Source: JBEBXQ01 sp040391535 (GTDB taxonomy: Bacteria; Bacteroidota; Bacteroidia; Cytophagales; Spirosomataceae). From it: a DNA stretch of 33,980 nt. Shown here piece after piece: positions 8,796-18,025 of the stretch. The translations under genes and the position numbers were made by a program. The notes beneath the pieces are model-generated. The model was not told where the DNA came from. It worked only from the letters and a program-made list of their open reading frames with translations, and did no database searches. The stretch lies in NCBI GenBank assembly GCA_040391535.1, contig JBEBXQ010000035.1:1-33980 (forward strand), read 5' to 3'. Within the stretch, counting starts at the first letter, position 1. Every line of letters begins with the position of its first letter.

Positions 8796-9575
8796 TTACA
8801 GGGTTACAGTGGTTCCGGCTGTACCCTTTACTGCTTGTTGTAATTCGTTGGCATGGCAGATAATCACTTTTTCAACACCCTGTCTGAGCGCGTCAAAGGC
8901 ATTATCAAGTTTTGGAATCATGCCTTTATTGATAACCCCCTGATCTTTATAATCCCTGTAGGCTTCAGGATTGAGTGCCGCGATGACGCTTTCATCATTG
9001 TCAGGGTCCGATAAAACCCCTCTTTTTTCAAAGCAATAAATCAGGCTGACAGGTTGCGTACCGGAAAGGCCGGTTGCTGTTGCTGAAGCAATGGTATCGG
9101 CATTGGTATTAAGTAGCAGGCCTTCCCTGCTATAAGTCAGAGGGGCAATAACAGGAACGATTCCTGCCTGCAGGAAAGTATTCAATACTTCTGCATTCAC
9201 TTCCTGAACATCTCCCACGAATCCAAAATCTATTGTTCTGACAGGTCTTTTAACCGAGCGTATAATGCCTGCATCGGCGCCCGTCAGTCCGATTGCGTTG
9301 CAAGCCATTGATTGCAGCTGAGCGACCAGATTTTTATTAACCAGTCCGCCATACACCATCGTCACCACATCAAGCATGGCTTTATCGGTGATGCGGCGCC
9401 CATCCACCATTTGGGTCTCAATAGCGAGCCGGGTGGCCATCTGAGTAGCGATTTTACCTCCGCCGTGCACCAGCATTTTCCTGCCCGTTAGCTGAGCAAA
9501 ACTTTGCAGGAAACGTGTACAGACTTCGGGTGCATCCAGTACATTGCCTCCTATTTTGATAATGAATAAAGACAT
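8796..9575 (-). CDS. argB: Acetylglutamate kinase (N-acyl-glutamate kinase)
   Basis: A 259-residue amino acid kinase that phosphorylates N-acetyl-glutamate (or N-succinyl-glutamate, as in some Bacteroidota) in arginine biosynthesis. It has KIGGN near the N-terminus (7-11), VHGGGK at 36-41, the LTGADAG segment in mid-protein, the NTNADT motif before the ATP site, and GVINKGMIPKLDNA near the C-terminus. Length matches ArgB. Other arg genes are not adjacent, so whether the substrate is the acetyl or succinyl form cannot be read from context. It is followed by about 220 bp with no supported gene before mfd. Confidence 0.92.
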   Translation of the reverse strand: MSLFIIKIGGNVLDAPEVCTRFLQSFAQLTGRKMLVHGGGKIATQMATRLAIETQMVDGRRITDKAMLDVVTMVYGGLVNKNLVAQLQSMACNAIGLTGADAGIIRSVKRPVRTIDFGFVGDVQEVNAEVLNTFLQAGIVPVIAPLTYSREGLLLNTNADTIASATATGLSGTQPVSLIYCFEKRGVLSDPDNDESVIAALNPEAYRDYKDQGVINKGMIPKLDNAFDALRQGVEKVIICHANELQQAVKGTAGTTVTL

Positions 9576-9641
9576 CTGAAATAATTAAGCAATTTGAAAA
9601 AGCTAAATTATCAGGAATGACCCGGAATGCCAATATATTTC

Positions 9642-10739
9642 TTAGGCGTTGGAAACTTTCGTAATCTGGTGAGCAATCAGAAACGGAAAGATGCCGATAA
9701 TAATAAGGATAATGCCCGTGACCAGAATAAGTGTGATGTTGGCGGCAAAAAAGCTGCCTGCCGTGAGTATTCCCAGGATCAGGATGGTGGAAAACGGGAG
9801 CGAAAAAGCGAGGATTAAGATAGCCAGCTCCAGATCAAAGGTTCTTTTTTCCTTACTGAATCCTTTCTGATCCTCCTTATTATTAAATGCTGAAATATGT
9901 GCCAGTGGCCAGAAACTGGCTGAACTGAGCGGAACGACAACCGCTAATAAAATTGTGGAAGGTTCATTCAGACTGAAAAGGTAAATCATACCGGCACTGA
10001 TAAGTAATGAAATGCCGGCCCTGAGAAACAATATGGAAATCACCAGTTTCTTCCTGCCTTCTTTGAGTTGAACAGCCAGTCCGATAAATATCAGTACCAA
10101 AGGGGTCATCAGCGCACTTGTTTTATTAAAAAGGTCGGTAATAACCAACGGAAGAGAGGTATAATTGATTCCTGCCGTTAAGAGGATCACGGCCAGTAAG
10201 ATCAGCAGGTTAATAGGTTCTTTTACCATGCTGATCATCAGTCCTTTAATTTTGGCTACAGTATTACTCTTTTCATCGGCATTGTTTTTCAGGAAAAAAT
10301 TCATCGCTATGATGTAAAGGAAGATCAGAACAAAGAATTTATTCCCCACATCAGCAAGTGCCGCAACGGCCAGACTTTTTTCTCCGAGGAACTCTGCAAT
10401 AAAAGGGAAACAGGATAATCCGGGGGCTAAAGAAGGTACAAGCATTTGCAGTGTACGGCCGGTAGCGCTTTGCTTTTCCACCTGCAGTAACGGAAAGGAC
10501 AGAGGGACTATGTAAAACAATAAAAAATTAAAAAGCAGTGTAATAAAAGGTACAGCGATCAGTGTGGAGTTTACCTCAATTTTGAGCAGTGCTATAAAGA
10601 TCGTTGCAGGTAGTGCAAGTGTTAATACAATATCCTTGATTCCATTAATTTGCTCTTTGCTTCTGAGTTTTGAGCGAAATAAAAATCCGATTCCGATCAG
10701 TAAAAGCAATGTGATTGTTTTTTGCAGCGCGATGTACAT
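9642..10739 (-). CDS. AEC (auxin efflux carrier) family permease
   Basis: A 365-residue protein with about ten hydrophobic helices arranged as two halves, separated by a charged loop near residues 290-305 (FNNKEDQKGFSKEKRTFD). The opening helix, the following charged RSKLRSKEQINGIKDIVLTLALPATIF and the LVPSLAPGLSCFPFI segment agree with AEC transporters, which move organic acids or similar anions in bacteria. It follows the SusCD/aminotransferase operon on the same strand, but a strong hairpin at 10790-10827 separates them, so co-transcription is doubtful. The substrate is unknown. Confidence 0.75.
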   Translation of the reverse strand: MYIALQKTITLLLLIGIGFLFRSKLRSKEQINGIKDIVLTLALPATIFIALLKIEVNSTLIAVPFITLLFNFLLFYIVPLSFPLLQVEKQSATGRTLQMLVPSLAPGLSCFPFIAEFLGEKSLAVAALADVGNKFFVLIFLYIIAMNFFLKNNADEKSNTVAKIKGLMISMVKEPINLLILLAVILLTAGINYTSLPLVITDLFNKTSALMTPLVLIFIGLAVQLKEGRKKLVISILFLRAGISLLISAGMIYLFSLNEPSTILLAVVVPLSSASFWPLAHISAFNNKEDQKGFSKEKRTFDLELAILILAFSLPFSTILILGILTAGSFFAANITLILVTGIILIIIGIFPFLIAHQITKVSNA

Positions 10740-10789
10740 GGCAGGTTGGACAGGATGAAAAAAATTGTGATCTGAAATGCGGCATGAGG

Positions 10790-10827
10790 AATACCTCCGG
10801 AAGGAACTGAATACGTCCGGAGGTATT
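10790..10827 (-). terminator. Hairpin ending the SusCD/aminotransferase operon
   Basis: AATACCTCCGGA (10790-10801) and TCCGGAGGTATT (10816-10827) form a perfect 12-bp stem with a 14-nt loop. It lies just past the aminotransferase stop (10846) and before the permease start (10739), both leftward genes. Position and stem strength fit an intrinsic terminator, although the U-tract is poor. Confidence 0.7.
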
Positions 10828-10845
10828 AAGGGGAAATGTCAGCAG

Positions 10846-12060
10846 TTAACTGATTTGCTCAAGTGCACTGACAAATATTTTCATTTCCTCCATAGTCCCC
10901 ATACTGACCCGGCACCATGGTTTATTATTAATTTCGAATGCTCTTACGCTTATGCCGCTGTCAGACATTTTGGAAAGCAGTTCCTTGCCGGGAATTTCAA
11001 TCGGGAACAGTACAAAGTTGGTATATGACGGGACATAGGCATAATTGAGACGTTTCAGGTTTTTGTACAGATATTCTTTTGCCTCCTGATTTCTGGTACG
11101 GGTCATTTCCTGAAAGGCATGGTCGTCCAGACTGGCAGAAGCAGCGAAAATCGAAGTATAGGAAATACCCATTCCCCCACGTGTAATTTTCTGAATCTGG
11201 CTGATAAACTCAGGCTGTGCCACCATATAACCCACTCTGATACCCGCCATGCCCATAATTTTCGAGAAGGTACGGGCTATGATAACATTTTTGTTTTTCT
11301 GAATGAGTGACACCATACTTTCGGTATCTGCATTAATGGCTAACTCAAGATAGGCTTCATCAACAAAAACAGGGACTTTTTCGGATACCCTTGAGCAGAA
11401 GTCCAGTAATTTTTTTCCATTGGTAATAGTTCCTACCGGATTGTTGGGATTGCAGATATAAACCAGCCTGGTTTCATTGTCAATCGCAGCTTCCATGGCA
11501 TCCAGATCGTGTGACCAGTCATTTTTACAGGGGACTGCTTTCCAGCTTGCTCCGACTGATTTGGCCACATTAATCAGTGACATATAGGTAGGATCAGCCG
11601 AAACAATATTGCCTCTCCCGTTCATAAACAATACCAGAGCTACTTTTTCCAGTAAATCAGAAGAGCCCGGACCCATCATAATGTTTTTTGGTTCAACGGA
11701 TTCTTTTCCGGCTATCTTGGTAATGAGATCTGACATTTCGGTCCATGCATACCGGTTCCCTTTTGCAACAGAATGTATTACAGCATCCTGTGCTGACCGG
11801 GGCGGCCCAAACGGGTTTTCATTTGAACTAAGTTTGGCTTTAATCAGAGGTTTCCTGGTTTCCTCATTCAGGTAATATTCCCGCACCATAGGGCTTCTGA
11901 AAATGTTATGTTCCGGATCCAGCGAAAGAGGTGTTCCCGAAAAGGCACCCGTAGCCAGTGGTGATGAGGCATGTAACCTGATTTCAGGTAAAGCGGCTAA
12001 TCCTGCGAGTGTTAAAATGCCGGATTTCAGTATGTTGCGGCGGTTGATTGTCTTTTGCAT
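10846..12060 (-). CDS. Tat-signal PLP-dependent aminotransferase (HisC-like fold type I)
   Basis: The 404-residue protein opens with a twin-arginine signal (NRRNILK at 6-12, then a hydrophobic stretch to about residue 31), so the folded, PLP-loaded enzyme is probably exported. The rest is a class I/II aminotransferase close to histidinol-phosphate aminotransferases: SSNENPFGP at 78-86, NPNNPVGT at 204-211, DEAYLE at 234-239, the PLP lysine K267 in TFSKIMGMAG, and the RVGY arginine just after. All catalytic residues are present. It is the last gene of the SusC-SusD-lipoprotein run, only 31 bp from the lipoprotein gene. A normal cytoplasmic HisC carries no such signal. Substrate unknown. Confidence 0.85.
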   Translation of the reverse strand: MQKTINRRNILKSGILTLAGLAALPEIRLHASSPLATGAFSGTPLSLDPEHNIFRSPMVREYYLNEETRKPLIKAKLSSNENPFGPPRSAQDAVIHSVAKGNRYAWTEMSDLITKIAGKESVEPKNIMMGPGSSDLLEKVALVLFMNGRGNIVSADPTYMSLINVAKSVGASWKAVPCKNDWSHDLDAMEAAIDNETRLVYICNPNNPVGTITNGKKLLDFCSRVSEKVPVFVDEAYLELAINADTESMVSLIQKNKNVIIARTFSKIMGMAGIRVGYMVAQPEFISQIQKITRGGMGISYTSIFAASASLDDHAFQEMTRTRNQEAKEYLYKNLKRLNYAYVPSYTNFVLFPIEIPGKELLSKMSDSGISVRAFEINNKPWCRVSMGTMEEMKIFVSALEQIS

Positions 12061-12091
12061 AATGGATTGTAGGTTGGAATGATTGGGAATA

Positions 12092-12661
12092 TTAATGCTG
12101 ATTGACGGTAATCTGTGAAATGCGGGTAAAGGGGGTGCCTTTATAAGTGCCCGTCCATTTTATACGGATGATATCATTGGTACGCTGAAGGCGGTTGCCT
12201 TCCAGTCCGAAGTCCTTATAAGTTGCCCTGAAGGTAACGAAACCGTCGGCATCCGAAGTGAATTCACCCAGAGAGCCATTATTAGTAAACAGTTCTTCTG
12301 AAAAGTGATAGGTCCGGTCTCCGGTTATCAACACTTCCTCCTTTATTTCTTTAGTGACTTCAAAAGATACGGTAATGGTAACATTGGGGGCAGGAATGGA
12401 ATCAATTCCTTTCGTATGATCAAGGATATTCGTTTTGTCGAGTTCCAGAAGCCGGACCTGAAGCTGAAGTTCGAGTGCGGAGCTATCGTAGCTGACAGAA
12501 GGTACTGCAGATATGGGCGCTCCGAAGGGAGCACCGGGTACATCCACCAGAAGGGGTGCAGCCACACGGTCAACAAACGGATCGCTTTCATTGCAGGATA
12601 CCATGACTAACATAAAAAATAATGTCAGGAAGCTATTACAGACTGATGGGATGTGTTTCAT
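12092..12661 (-). CDS. Small lipoprotein of the SusCD operon
   Basis: A 189-residue protein with a lipoprotein signal (hydrophobic stretch ending MLVMVSC, Cys at 23). The mature part is rich in alternating beta-type segments (VTITVSFEVTKE, IRIKWTGTYKG), suggesting one or two Ig-like or transthyretin-like domains. I do not recognise the family. It sits 50 bp after SusD and before the Tat aminotransferase on the same strand. In SusCD loci this place is often taken by a surface lipoprotein that binds the substrate; that role here is inference from position only. Confidence 0.7.
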   Translation of the reverse strand: MKHIPSVCNSFLTLFFMLVMVSCNESDPFVDRVAAPLLVDVPGAPFGAPISAVPSVSYDSSALELQLQVRLLELDKTNILDHTKGIDSIPAPNVTITVSFEVTKEIKEEVLITGDRTYHFSEELFTNNGSLGEFTSDADGFVTFRATYKDFGLEGNRLQRTNDIIRIKWTGTYKGTPFTRISQITVNQH

Positions 12662-12711
12662 CGGATAATCTCATTTAGAATTACATAACTTATAAACAAT
12701 GCATCTGGTTA

Positions 12712-14190
12712 TTAATTTTCAGCCCACCATAACTTGCTCTGCATGGTGTTGCCGTTGCTTAATTGAATCACTGCCGTTTCTACATTAGCTCTGTTTAATG
12801 AAAATTCGGAATTGGGATAGGGGAATCGTGTGGGCAATATGCCGTCGTTGCGTAATACAGCTCTGGGATCATGCGCAGGAAAGACAGGATAACCGGTTCT
12901 TCTCCACTCTGTCCATGCTTCTACACCTTGTCCGAATAGTGAAATCCATTTTTGTTCAAGTATTTTCGGCCTGGTAACCGGTCCTACACGGTCGAAATAG
13001 GCTTCATCAGCCGTTAGGTTGTACTGATTGAATGAAGCCTGGATACCCTCTCTGAAATAAGCTTCAGCATCACCGTTGATTTCTCCGTCAAGGGCTGCCT
13101 CTGCCAGTATGAAATTCAGTTCGGCATAAGTCATAACCACCTCAGGAGCTTCTGCTCTTGTAAAGTAGTCGCCTATGGTAGAGCTTGTGGAAAAGTAAAT
13201 AGTGGCTAATGCATCCGGCAGGCCATTGGGATGTCCCTGATAAACACCATTGATATTTTTATTGGCAAAAATGCCAATGCGGGCGTCGTTGAGATTATTG
13301 AGCCTGTCAGCAAATGTTTTACCGATATTCCAGTCTGTACGTGTGCCTCTGATCATGATTTCGTGCCATTCGTTATTACTGGGCAAAACACCGGTACAGT
13401 TGAGTTGTGCGTTGTCGGCATTACTCGTGAAGATCGGATAAACAGAGGGGTTCGAAACGATTTCGGACATGATGGCAGTAGATTCCGCAGGCTTTTTAGC
13501 AGCCTGACGATTGGCCAGGCGGAGTCTTAGAGAATTGGCAAATTTTTTCCATTTCAGAATATCACCATTGTACAGAATATCGCCTGAGATGGAGGAGCCA
13601 CCCGGATCCAGTTTTTCATTAGCCGTTTTCAGGTCGTTGATCAATCCGGCATAGATATCTTCCATAGAATCATAAACCGGCTTGGTGATTGCGGTCTCGG
13701 CAGAACCCTCTAATGCCTGCTGATAGGGAATGGGGCCATACATATCTGTTAATAAGGAAAATACCCAGCTTCTCATCACTAACGCTACTCCTTCATAGTT
13801 GCTGTGAGGGGAAGCGCTTTCAGCGTTGGTCTGTGTGATGATTCTCTGAAAATTGATCAGCGCGTCGTTGAAAAAGCCATTCCAGTTATTGGCTATAAGT
13901 GCCGGTGAAACGCTGTAATCATCTCCTTCGTTTGAATAGGTGTTTCTGGTCAGATACTGCATGTACAGCATAGCTGCATCCACATTGATACGCTCGAACC
14001 GGTTTCGGTGGCCCCAGTAGCGGTCAACAGAGGATTCGATTCCGGTGGGTAACAAATACTGCGGAGCTATATTTACCGGATTATTGGGACTGACGTTCAG
14101 TTCATCAAAGTCAGCAGTACAGCTTTCAAGGGAGAATGAAACGCAGTAAGAGACTATTATAAAAGCGGAAGATCGTAAGATTTTTTTCAT
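12712..14190 (-). CDS. SusD/RagB-type nutrient-binding lipoprotein (SusD_2-like)
   Basis: A 492-residue lipoprotein with the attachment Cys at residue 24 (SLESC). The segment DFDELNVSPNNP immediately after it is typical of the SusD_2-like branch rather than classical starch SusD. The body is helical with a SusD-like C-terminal part (WISLFGQGVEAWTEWRRTGYP). SusD proteins form the lid of the SusC channel on the cell surface and capture the nutrient. The gene begins 31 bp after the SusC stop, so the two are co-transcribed. This branch often belongs to non-glycan or uncharacterised loci; no glycoside hydrolase is present here. Confidence 0.9.
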   Translation of the reverse strand: MKKILRSSAFIIVSYCVSFSLESCTADFDELNVSPNNPVNIAPQYLLPTGIESSVDRYWGHRNRFERINVDAAMLYMQYLTRNTYSNEGDDYSVSPALIANNWNGFFNDALINFQRIITQTNAESASPHSNYEGVALVMRSWVFSLLTDMYGPIPYQQALEGSAETAITKPVYDSMEDIYAGLINDLKTANEKLDPGGSSISGDILYNGDILKWKKFANSLRLRLANRQAAKKPAESTAIMSEIVSNPSVYPIFTSNADNAQLNCTGVLPSNNEWHEIMIRGTRTDWNIGKTFADRLNNLNDARIGIFANKNINGVYQGHPNGLPDALATIYFSTSSTIGDYFTRAEAPEVVMTYAELNFILAEAALDGEINGDAEAYFREGIQASFNQYNLTADEAYFDRVGPVTRPKILEQKWISLFGQGVEAWTEWRRTGYPVFPAHDPRAVLRNDGILPTRFPYPNSEFSLNRANVETAVIQLSNGNTMQSKLWWAEN

Positions 14191-14221
14191 CTTTTCCTGG
14201 CTGATTTAATTGGAAAATTAG

Positions 14222-17200
14222 TTAGAATGAAAGCGACAGGTTAAGTCCTATGCTGCGTGAGCTGGGTAATTCCCCATAGCCAAATCCCTGTGCATTACCA
14301 CCTTTTGCATCAACTTCCGGGTCAATATGAGGTGTGTTTTTGAAGATCATCCAGACATTGCGGCCGACCAGGGAAAGTTTGGCGGACTGCATTCCGAATC
14401 TGTTTGTCAGGTATGACGGGATTTTATATCCCAGAGACAGTTCCCGGAGTTTGATATAACTCCCGTCAAAAATACCTGCTTCGTGATAGTTTCTGGGGTT
14501 ATTGTAACCATACAGCTGTGTTGCCGTCACGATGATATCGTTAGGAACATATGAAACTGAACCGTCTCCTGCTGTGATTGCCCTGACCCCTTTACCAATG
14601 ACCCCCTCTTCTCTTCCTATAGCTGTTTCGGCATATTGTCCGGTCCAGCGGCCGGTACCGGTTCCTTCGTCATAAATATCGCCCCCGGCTCTGACATCAA
14701 CCAGTGCCGAAAGTACAATCCCTCTGAAGCTGAAAGTATTCAGGAATCCTCCTGTCCAGTCGGGCTGTACAGTGCCAAGAATCATTTGTCCCGGAGCGAT
14801 GGTCGGAAGCCCGTCGTCACCATAAATCAGTTGTCCGTCCGGAGCCCGCAGAAACCCGTTGCCATAAAAAGTGCCATAAGGTTCTCCCACCCGTGCCTCA
14901 GAAGTCATTCCCCGCTGGGAGGTAATCACATAGGTATCAAGGCCAGGCGCAAGTTCGATGACTTTGTTCCGGTTACGGGCGAAGTTAACGGATGTTTCCC
15001 ACGCTAATCCGTCCTTGCTCTTGAATGGCGTACCTGAAATTGTAATTTCAACACCTTTATTTTCTATTTTTCCTGCGTTGATAATCTGTTTATCATAACC
15101 ACTCGCTTTGGAAATTTCCACGCCCAGTATCTGGTTACGCGTTGTCTGGTTATAGTAAGTGATATCTGCACTGATTCTGTTTTTAAAGAGACGGATATCC
15201 CCGCCTATCTCAAAACCTGTTGTTTTTTCCGGTTTCAGATTCCGGTTGGCAATAGTGGTGTTTTCTTTGAACAAGGCTACGGCGCCGTTCCATGATCCGC
15301 TGGCCAGGAACGTCTGTGCCAGCTGATAGGGATCAGCGTCATTTCCTACCTGTGCTAAGCTTGTCCTTAGCTTGGCAAAGCTCAGGATATTGCTCTGAAT
15401 ATTCAGAAGTTCAGTTACTACTGCACTCACAGAAGCCGAAGGATAAAAATAGGACCTTGCGTTCGCCGGTAGTGTGCTGGACCAGTCGTTGCGGGCAGTG
15501 AGATCGAGGAACAGCATGTTCTGCCATCCTAAATTTACAGCCCCGAACAAACTCTGAACTTCGGATTTCCGGATTTCACTGGCTACTTCATTATTGCTGG
15601 GTGTGGAGTTCGCTAAATTATAGATACCGTCCACAACCAGCTCCTTTACATTGGTATAATTTCTTTTGTAATAGTTGGTTCGTTTAATGCCTCCGATCTG
15701 TACGTTGGTTGTCAGGTCTTTGTGGAGATCTTTGTTCCACGTAAAAATGAAATCATGGTTGGTTTCCTGGTTTTGCAAGATTTCTTCTGTATAACTGCCG
15801 GGGGTTTTATTGCCATTTCCGATGCGCTCAAAATTGGTTATGGAAATGCGCGTGTCGTTCCAGACGTCTGTTCCGCTTCTTACCATCAGACTTAATGAAG
15901 GGGAGAACTGGTAATTCACCGAAATGTTTCCCAGTAAACGGTCTTTATCATTTGAGTTGGGTAAATGCTGCGCAGTAAAATAGGGGTTTGTAAAAAAGAG
16001 ATGCTGCCAGTTAGGGGGGAGGTTATCCGCTGGTTTTCCGGCTACCTGTCTCTGAATGTGTACATCCCGGTAGTTCTCATAGTCACGCAACTGAGCCCAT
16101 GAAATATGCCGGTGCGACCAGATAAACTGCTGTCCTGACTGATAGCTACGATTATCTGAACCGGATTTGATATACTCACCCGAAAGGGAAACCGTCAGAT
16201 TTTTTGTGAGGTTGTATCCGGAGCTGATCCTGAAATTATTACGGTGAAAATCATTATAGTACATAATTCCTTTCTGGTCCAGTCTTCCGAGACCCAGCCT
16301 GAAATAACCATATTCATTTCCACCCGATAAGGCAATGCTATTATTAATGGTAGATCCTGTATTCCAGAACTCTTCCCAGTTGTCGGGTTGCGGTGTGAGA
16401 GGAGCCAGCTCTTCTCCTGTCCACCATTGCCTGACCAACCTGCCATCCATGGGAGCTCCCCAGCTTTCATCAGTTCCAGCTGAACCGGCAAGGGGGTAAC
16501 GGTCATCATATACTTCTCTGTACTGGGAGGTTTCTAACGGGCTGGTAATACTTCCGCTCCGGCCATCTGTATACCAGGTACGGTATCCGTTTCCCCCGCC
16601 ATAGATATTCTGAAAGCCGGGTTTGATCCAGGGGCGTTCCATCGTTATATTGGAGTTGAAATCAATACCGATCCCTTTAGTTCCCTTGCCGTTTTTGGTA
16701 GTGACCAGAATAACGCCATTAGCAGCCCGGGAGCCATATAGTGCTGCTGCGTTGGGCCCTTTTAATACCGAAATATTTTTTATATCATCAGGATTGATTT
16801 CTGACAAACCTCCGCCCATGGATTTACTAACCGTCTGTTGCATAGGAACTCCGTCAATGACAATCAGAGGTTGATTGTTACCGGAGATAGAAGACGCGCC
16901 GCGAATCTGAATGGTCGATCCGCTTCCCGGCCCTCCGTTCGACTGGATTCTGACGCCGGCTATTTTACCTGAAAGGGCATTGGTGATATTAGATGAGCGG
17001 GACTCTACCAGGCTGGATCCTTTTACTTCCTGTACAGAATACCCCAGGGCTTTCTGCTCGCGCTCGATCCCGAAAGCGGTGACCACAATTTCTGATAATT
17101 GCTTTAAATCAGGATCCAGGAAAATTTCAAACTGACTTTTGTTGTCAACAGGTAGCTCAAGTGTATTGTAGCCCACAAAGGAAACCTGTAAAATACTTTT

Positions 17201-17398
17201 ATCGGGTACGGTAATGGAAAATTTTCCATCAGCGTCGGCATTAGTGCCGATATTAGCACCCTTAACTACCACCACAGCACCCGGAAGTCCGGTCTGATCA
17301 TCAGATGCAACTACTTTTCCTGTTATAACACGATCCTGAGCCAGGAGGTCAACCAGAGAAAACAGACAATAAATGGAAATAAGTAAAGATTTTTTCAT
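14222..17398 (-). CDS. SusC/RagA family TonB-dependent outer-membrane transporter
   Basis: A 1058-residue TonB-dependent transporter. It has a signal peptide (1-20), a carboxypeptidase-regulatory-like beta-sandwich (about 25-95), a TonB box (EIVVTAF, 103-109), a plug with RSSNITNALSGKIAGV and the QIRGASS and PLIVIDGVPM motifs (about 136-186), and a 22-strand-type barrel to the end. There is no STN domain, so it is not expected to signal directly to a FecR anti-sigma factor. No sigma/anti-sigma pair is adjacent. It heads the SusC-SusD-lipoprotein-aminotransferase run. Reading frame and length look intact. Substrate unknown. Confidence 0.95.
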   Translation of the reverse strand: MKKSLLISIYCLFSLVDLLAQDRVITGKVVASDDQTGLPGAVVVVKGANIGTNADADGKFSITVPDKSILQVSFVGYNTLELPVDNKSQFEIFLDPDLKQLSEIVVTAFGIEREQKALGYSVQEVKGSSLVESRSSNITNALSGKIAGVRIQSNGGPGSGSTIQIRGASSISGNNQPLIVIDGVPMQQTVSKSMGGGLSEINPDDIKNISVLKGPNAAALYGSRAANGVILVTTKNGKGTKGIGIDFNSNITMERPWIKPGFQNIYGGGNGYRTWYTDGRSGSITSPLETSQYREVYDDRYPLAGSAGTDESWGAPMDGRLVRQWWTGEELAPLTPQPDNWEEFWNTGSTINNSIALSGGNEYGYFRLGLGRLDQKGIMYYNDFHRNNFRISSGYNLTKNLTVSLSGEYIKSGSDNRSYQSGQQFIWSHRHISWAQLRDYENYRDVHIQRQVAGKPADNLPPNWQHLFFTNPYFTAQHLPNSNDKDRLLGNISVNYQFSPSLSLMVRSGTDVWNDTRISITNFERIGNGNKTPGSYTEEILQNQETNHDFIFTWNKDLHKDLTTNVQIGGIKRTNYYKRNYTNVKELVVDGIYNLANSTPSNNEVASEIRKSEVQSLFGAVNLGWQNMLFLDLTARNDWSSTLPANARSYFYPSASVSAVVTELLNIQSNILSFAKLRTSLAQVGNDADPYQLAQTFLASGSWNGAVALFKENTTIANRNLKPEKTTGFEIGGDIRLFKNRISADITYYNQTTRNQILGVEISKASGYDKQIINAGKIENKGVEITISGTPFKSKDGLAWETSVNFARNRNKVIELAPGLDTYVITSQRGMTSEARVGEPYGTFYGNGFLRAPDGQLIYGDDGLPTIAPGQMILGTVQPDWTGGFLNTFSFRGIVLSALVDVRAGGDIYDEGTGTGRWTGQYAETAIGREEGVIGKGVRAITAGDGSVSYVPNDIIVTATQLYGYNNPRNYHEAGIFDGSYIKLRELSLGYKIPSYLTNRFGMQSAKLSLVGRNVWMIFKNTPHIDPEVDAKGGNAQGFGYGELPSSRSIGLNLSLSF

Positions 17399-17791
17399 AC
17401 GTACACTAATTTAAGACAGGTGAATCAAGGTTAACCGTAATTTTCTGACTTACAGGATAGTATGGCTGTACACAAACAAATCAAACCGGGCCGCACACCG
17501 GAAAGAATTGCCGTGTCAGCCATAAATCCTGCAATCTGTTTACTTTATTCCTGTGTATGGCAGAATACTTTAAGTAACAATTGAGATTTTAAGTGAAAAA
17601 TCCTGTTTTGAATAAATCCATTATATGGTATTATTCAAATATTTTTAAATTCATAAACTTAACATGTACGTTTGGTTATACCTTCTGATGGCCTGTAAAC
17701 AGAAGACCTTCAGTGTATAGGTCAACAATTCTAGTGCGGCATGAACTGTTAACTTTGAAAGTTGATACTTGTATAAAGTAGTATTACATAT

Positions 17792-17822
17792 CAAAAATAT
17801 TGATTTTTGTGTTATATCCAAA
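17792..17822 (-). promoter_or_regulatory. Bacteroidota-type promoter facing susC
   Basis: On the - strand: TTTG (17819-17822), 19 bp, then TATTTTTG (17792-17799). Both elements and the spacing match the Bacteroidota housekeeping promoter (TTTG, 19-21 bp, TAnnTTTG). It would start transcription near 17787, leaving a leader of about 390 nt before susC. The region is AT-rich, so a chance match is possible. Confidence 0.5.
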
Positions 17823-17990
17823 ATATTACTTCAAAAAAATAGACAATTAAGAATTATTATTTTGTTTATATTTATAATTATCAATTTAATTGTATTTAAC
17901 TAATAATTTAAATGTGATATGTATGAATAATTATAGTTGAAAAGTACTTTCCTGTAATTATTTTCAACCGGAAAGCAGGGGGCCGGCATC

Positions 17991-18021
17991 TTGTACAGCC
18001 ATCACTTTTAATGTAGGTTTG
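17991..18021 (+). promoter_or_regulatory. recJ promoter abutting the start codon
   Basis: TTG (17991-17993), 20 bp, then TAGGTTTG (18014-18021), the last an exact TAnnTTTG match. Only four bases separate its final G from the recJ ATG at 18026, so transcription would start at or next to the ATG and the mRNA would be leaderless or nearly so. Confidence 0.6.
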
Positions 18022-18025
18022 TAAT

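Larger units (their letters stand above)
17399..18025. other. Gene-free divergent region between susC and recJ
   Basis: About 630 AT-rich bases without a supported gene. It contains a leftward promoter candidate (17792-17822) far from the susC start and a rightward promoter candidate (17991-18021) abutting recJ. The roughly 390 bases between the leftward promoter and susC hold a weak hairpin (CTTCTG/CAGAAG arms around 17683-17706) but no riboswitch I can recognise. Confidence 0.6.

Noticed and set aside
8671..8860. Open frame on the - strand between argB and mfd, ending in MKLPVNHRNKKPDVAKVFRNN
   Set aside because: The composition looks protein-like, but the only ATG leaves 21 residues and the longer frame overlaps argB with no start codon. 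It may be a remnant, but it is not supportable as a gene.
9642..12060. Permease as part of the SusCD/aminotransferase operon
   Set aside because: Same strand and close, but a perfect 12-bp hairpin lies between them, so a shared transcript is not supported.
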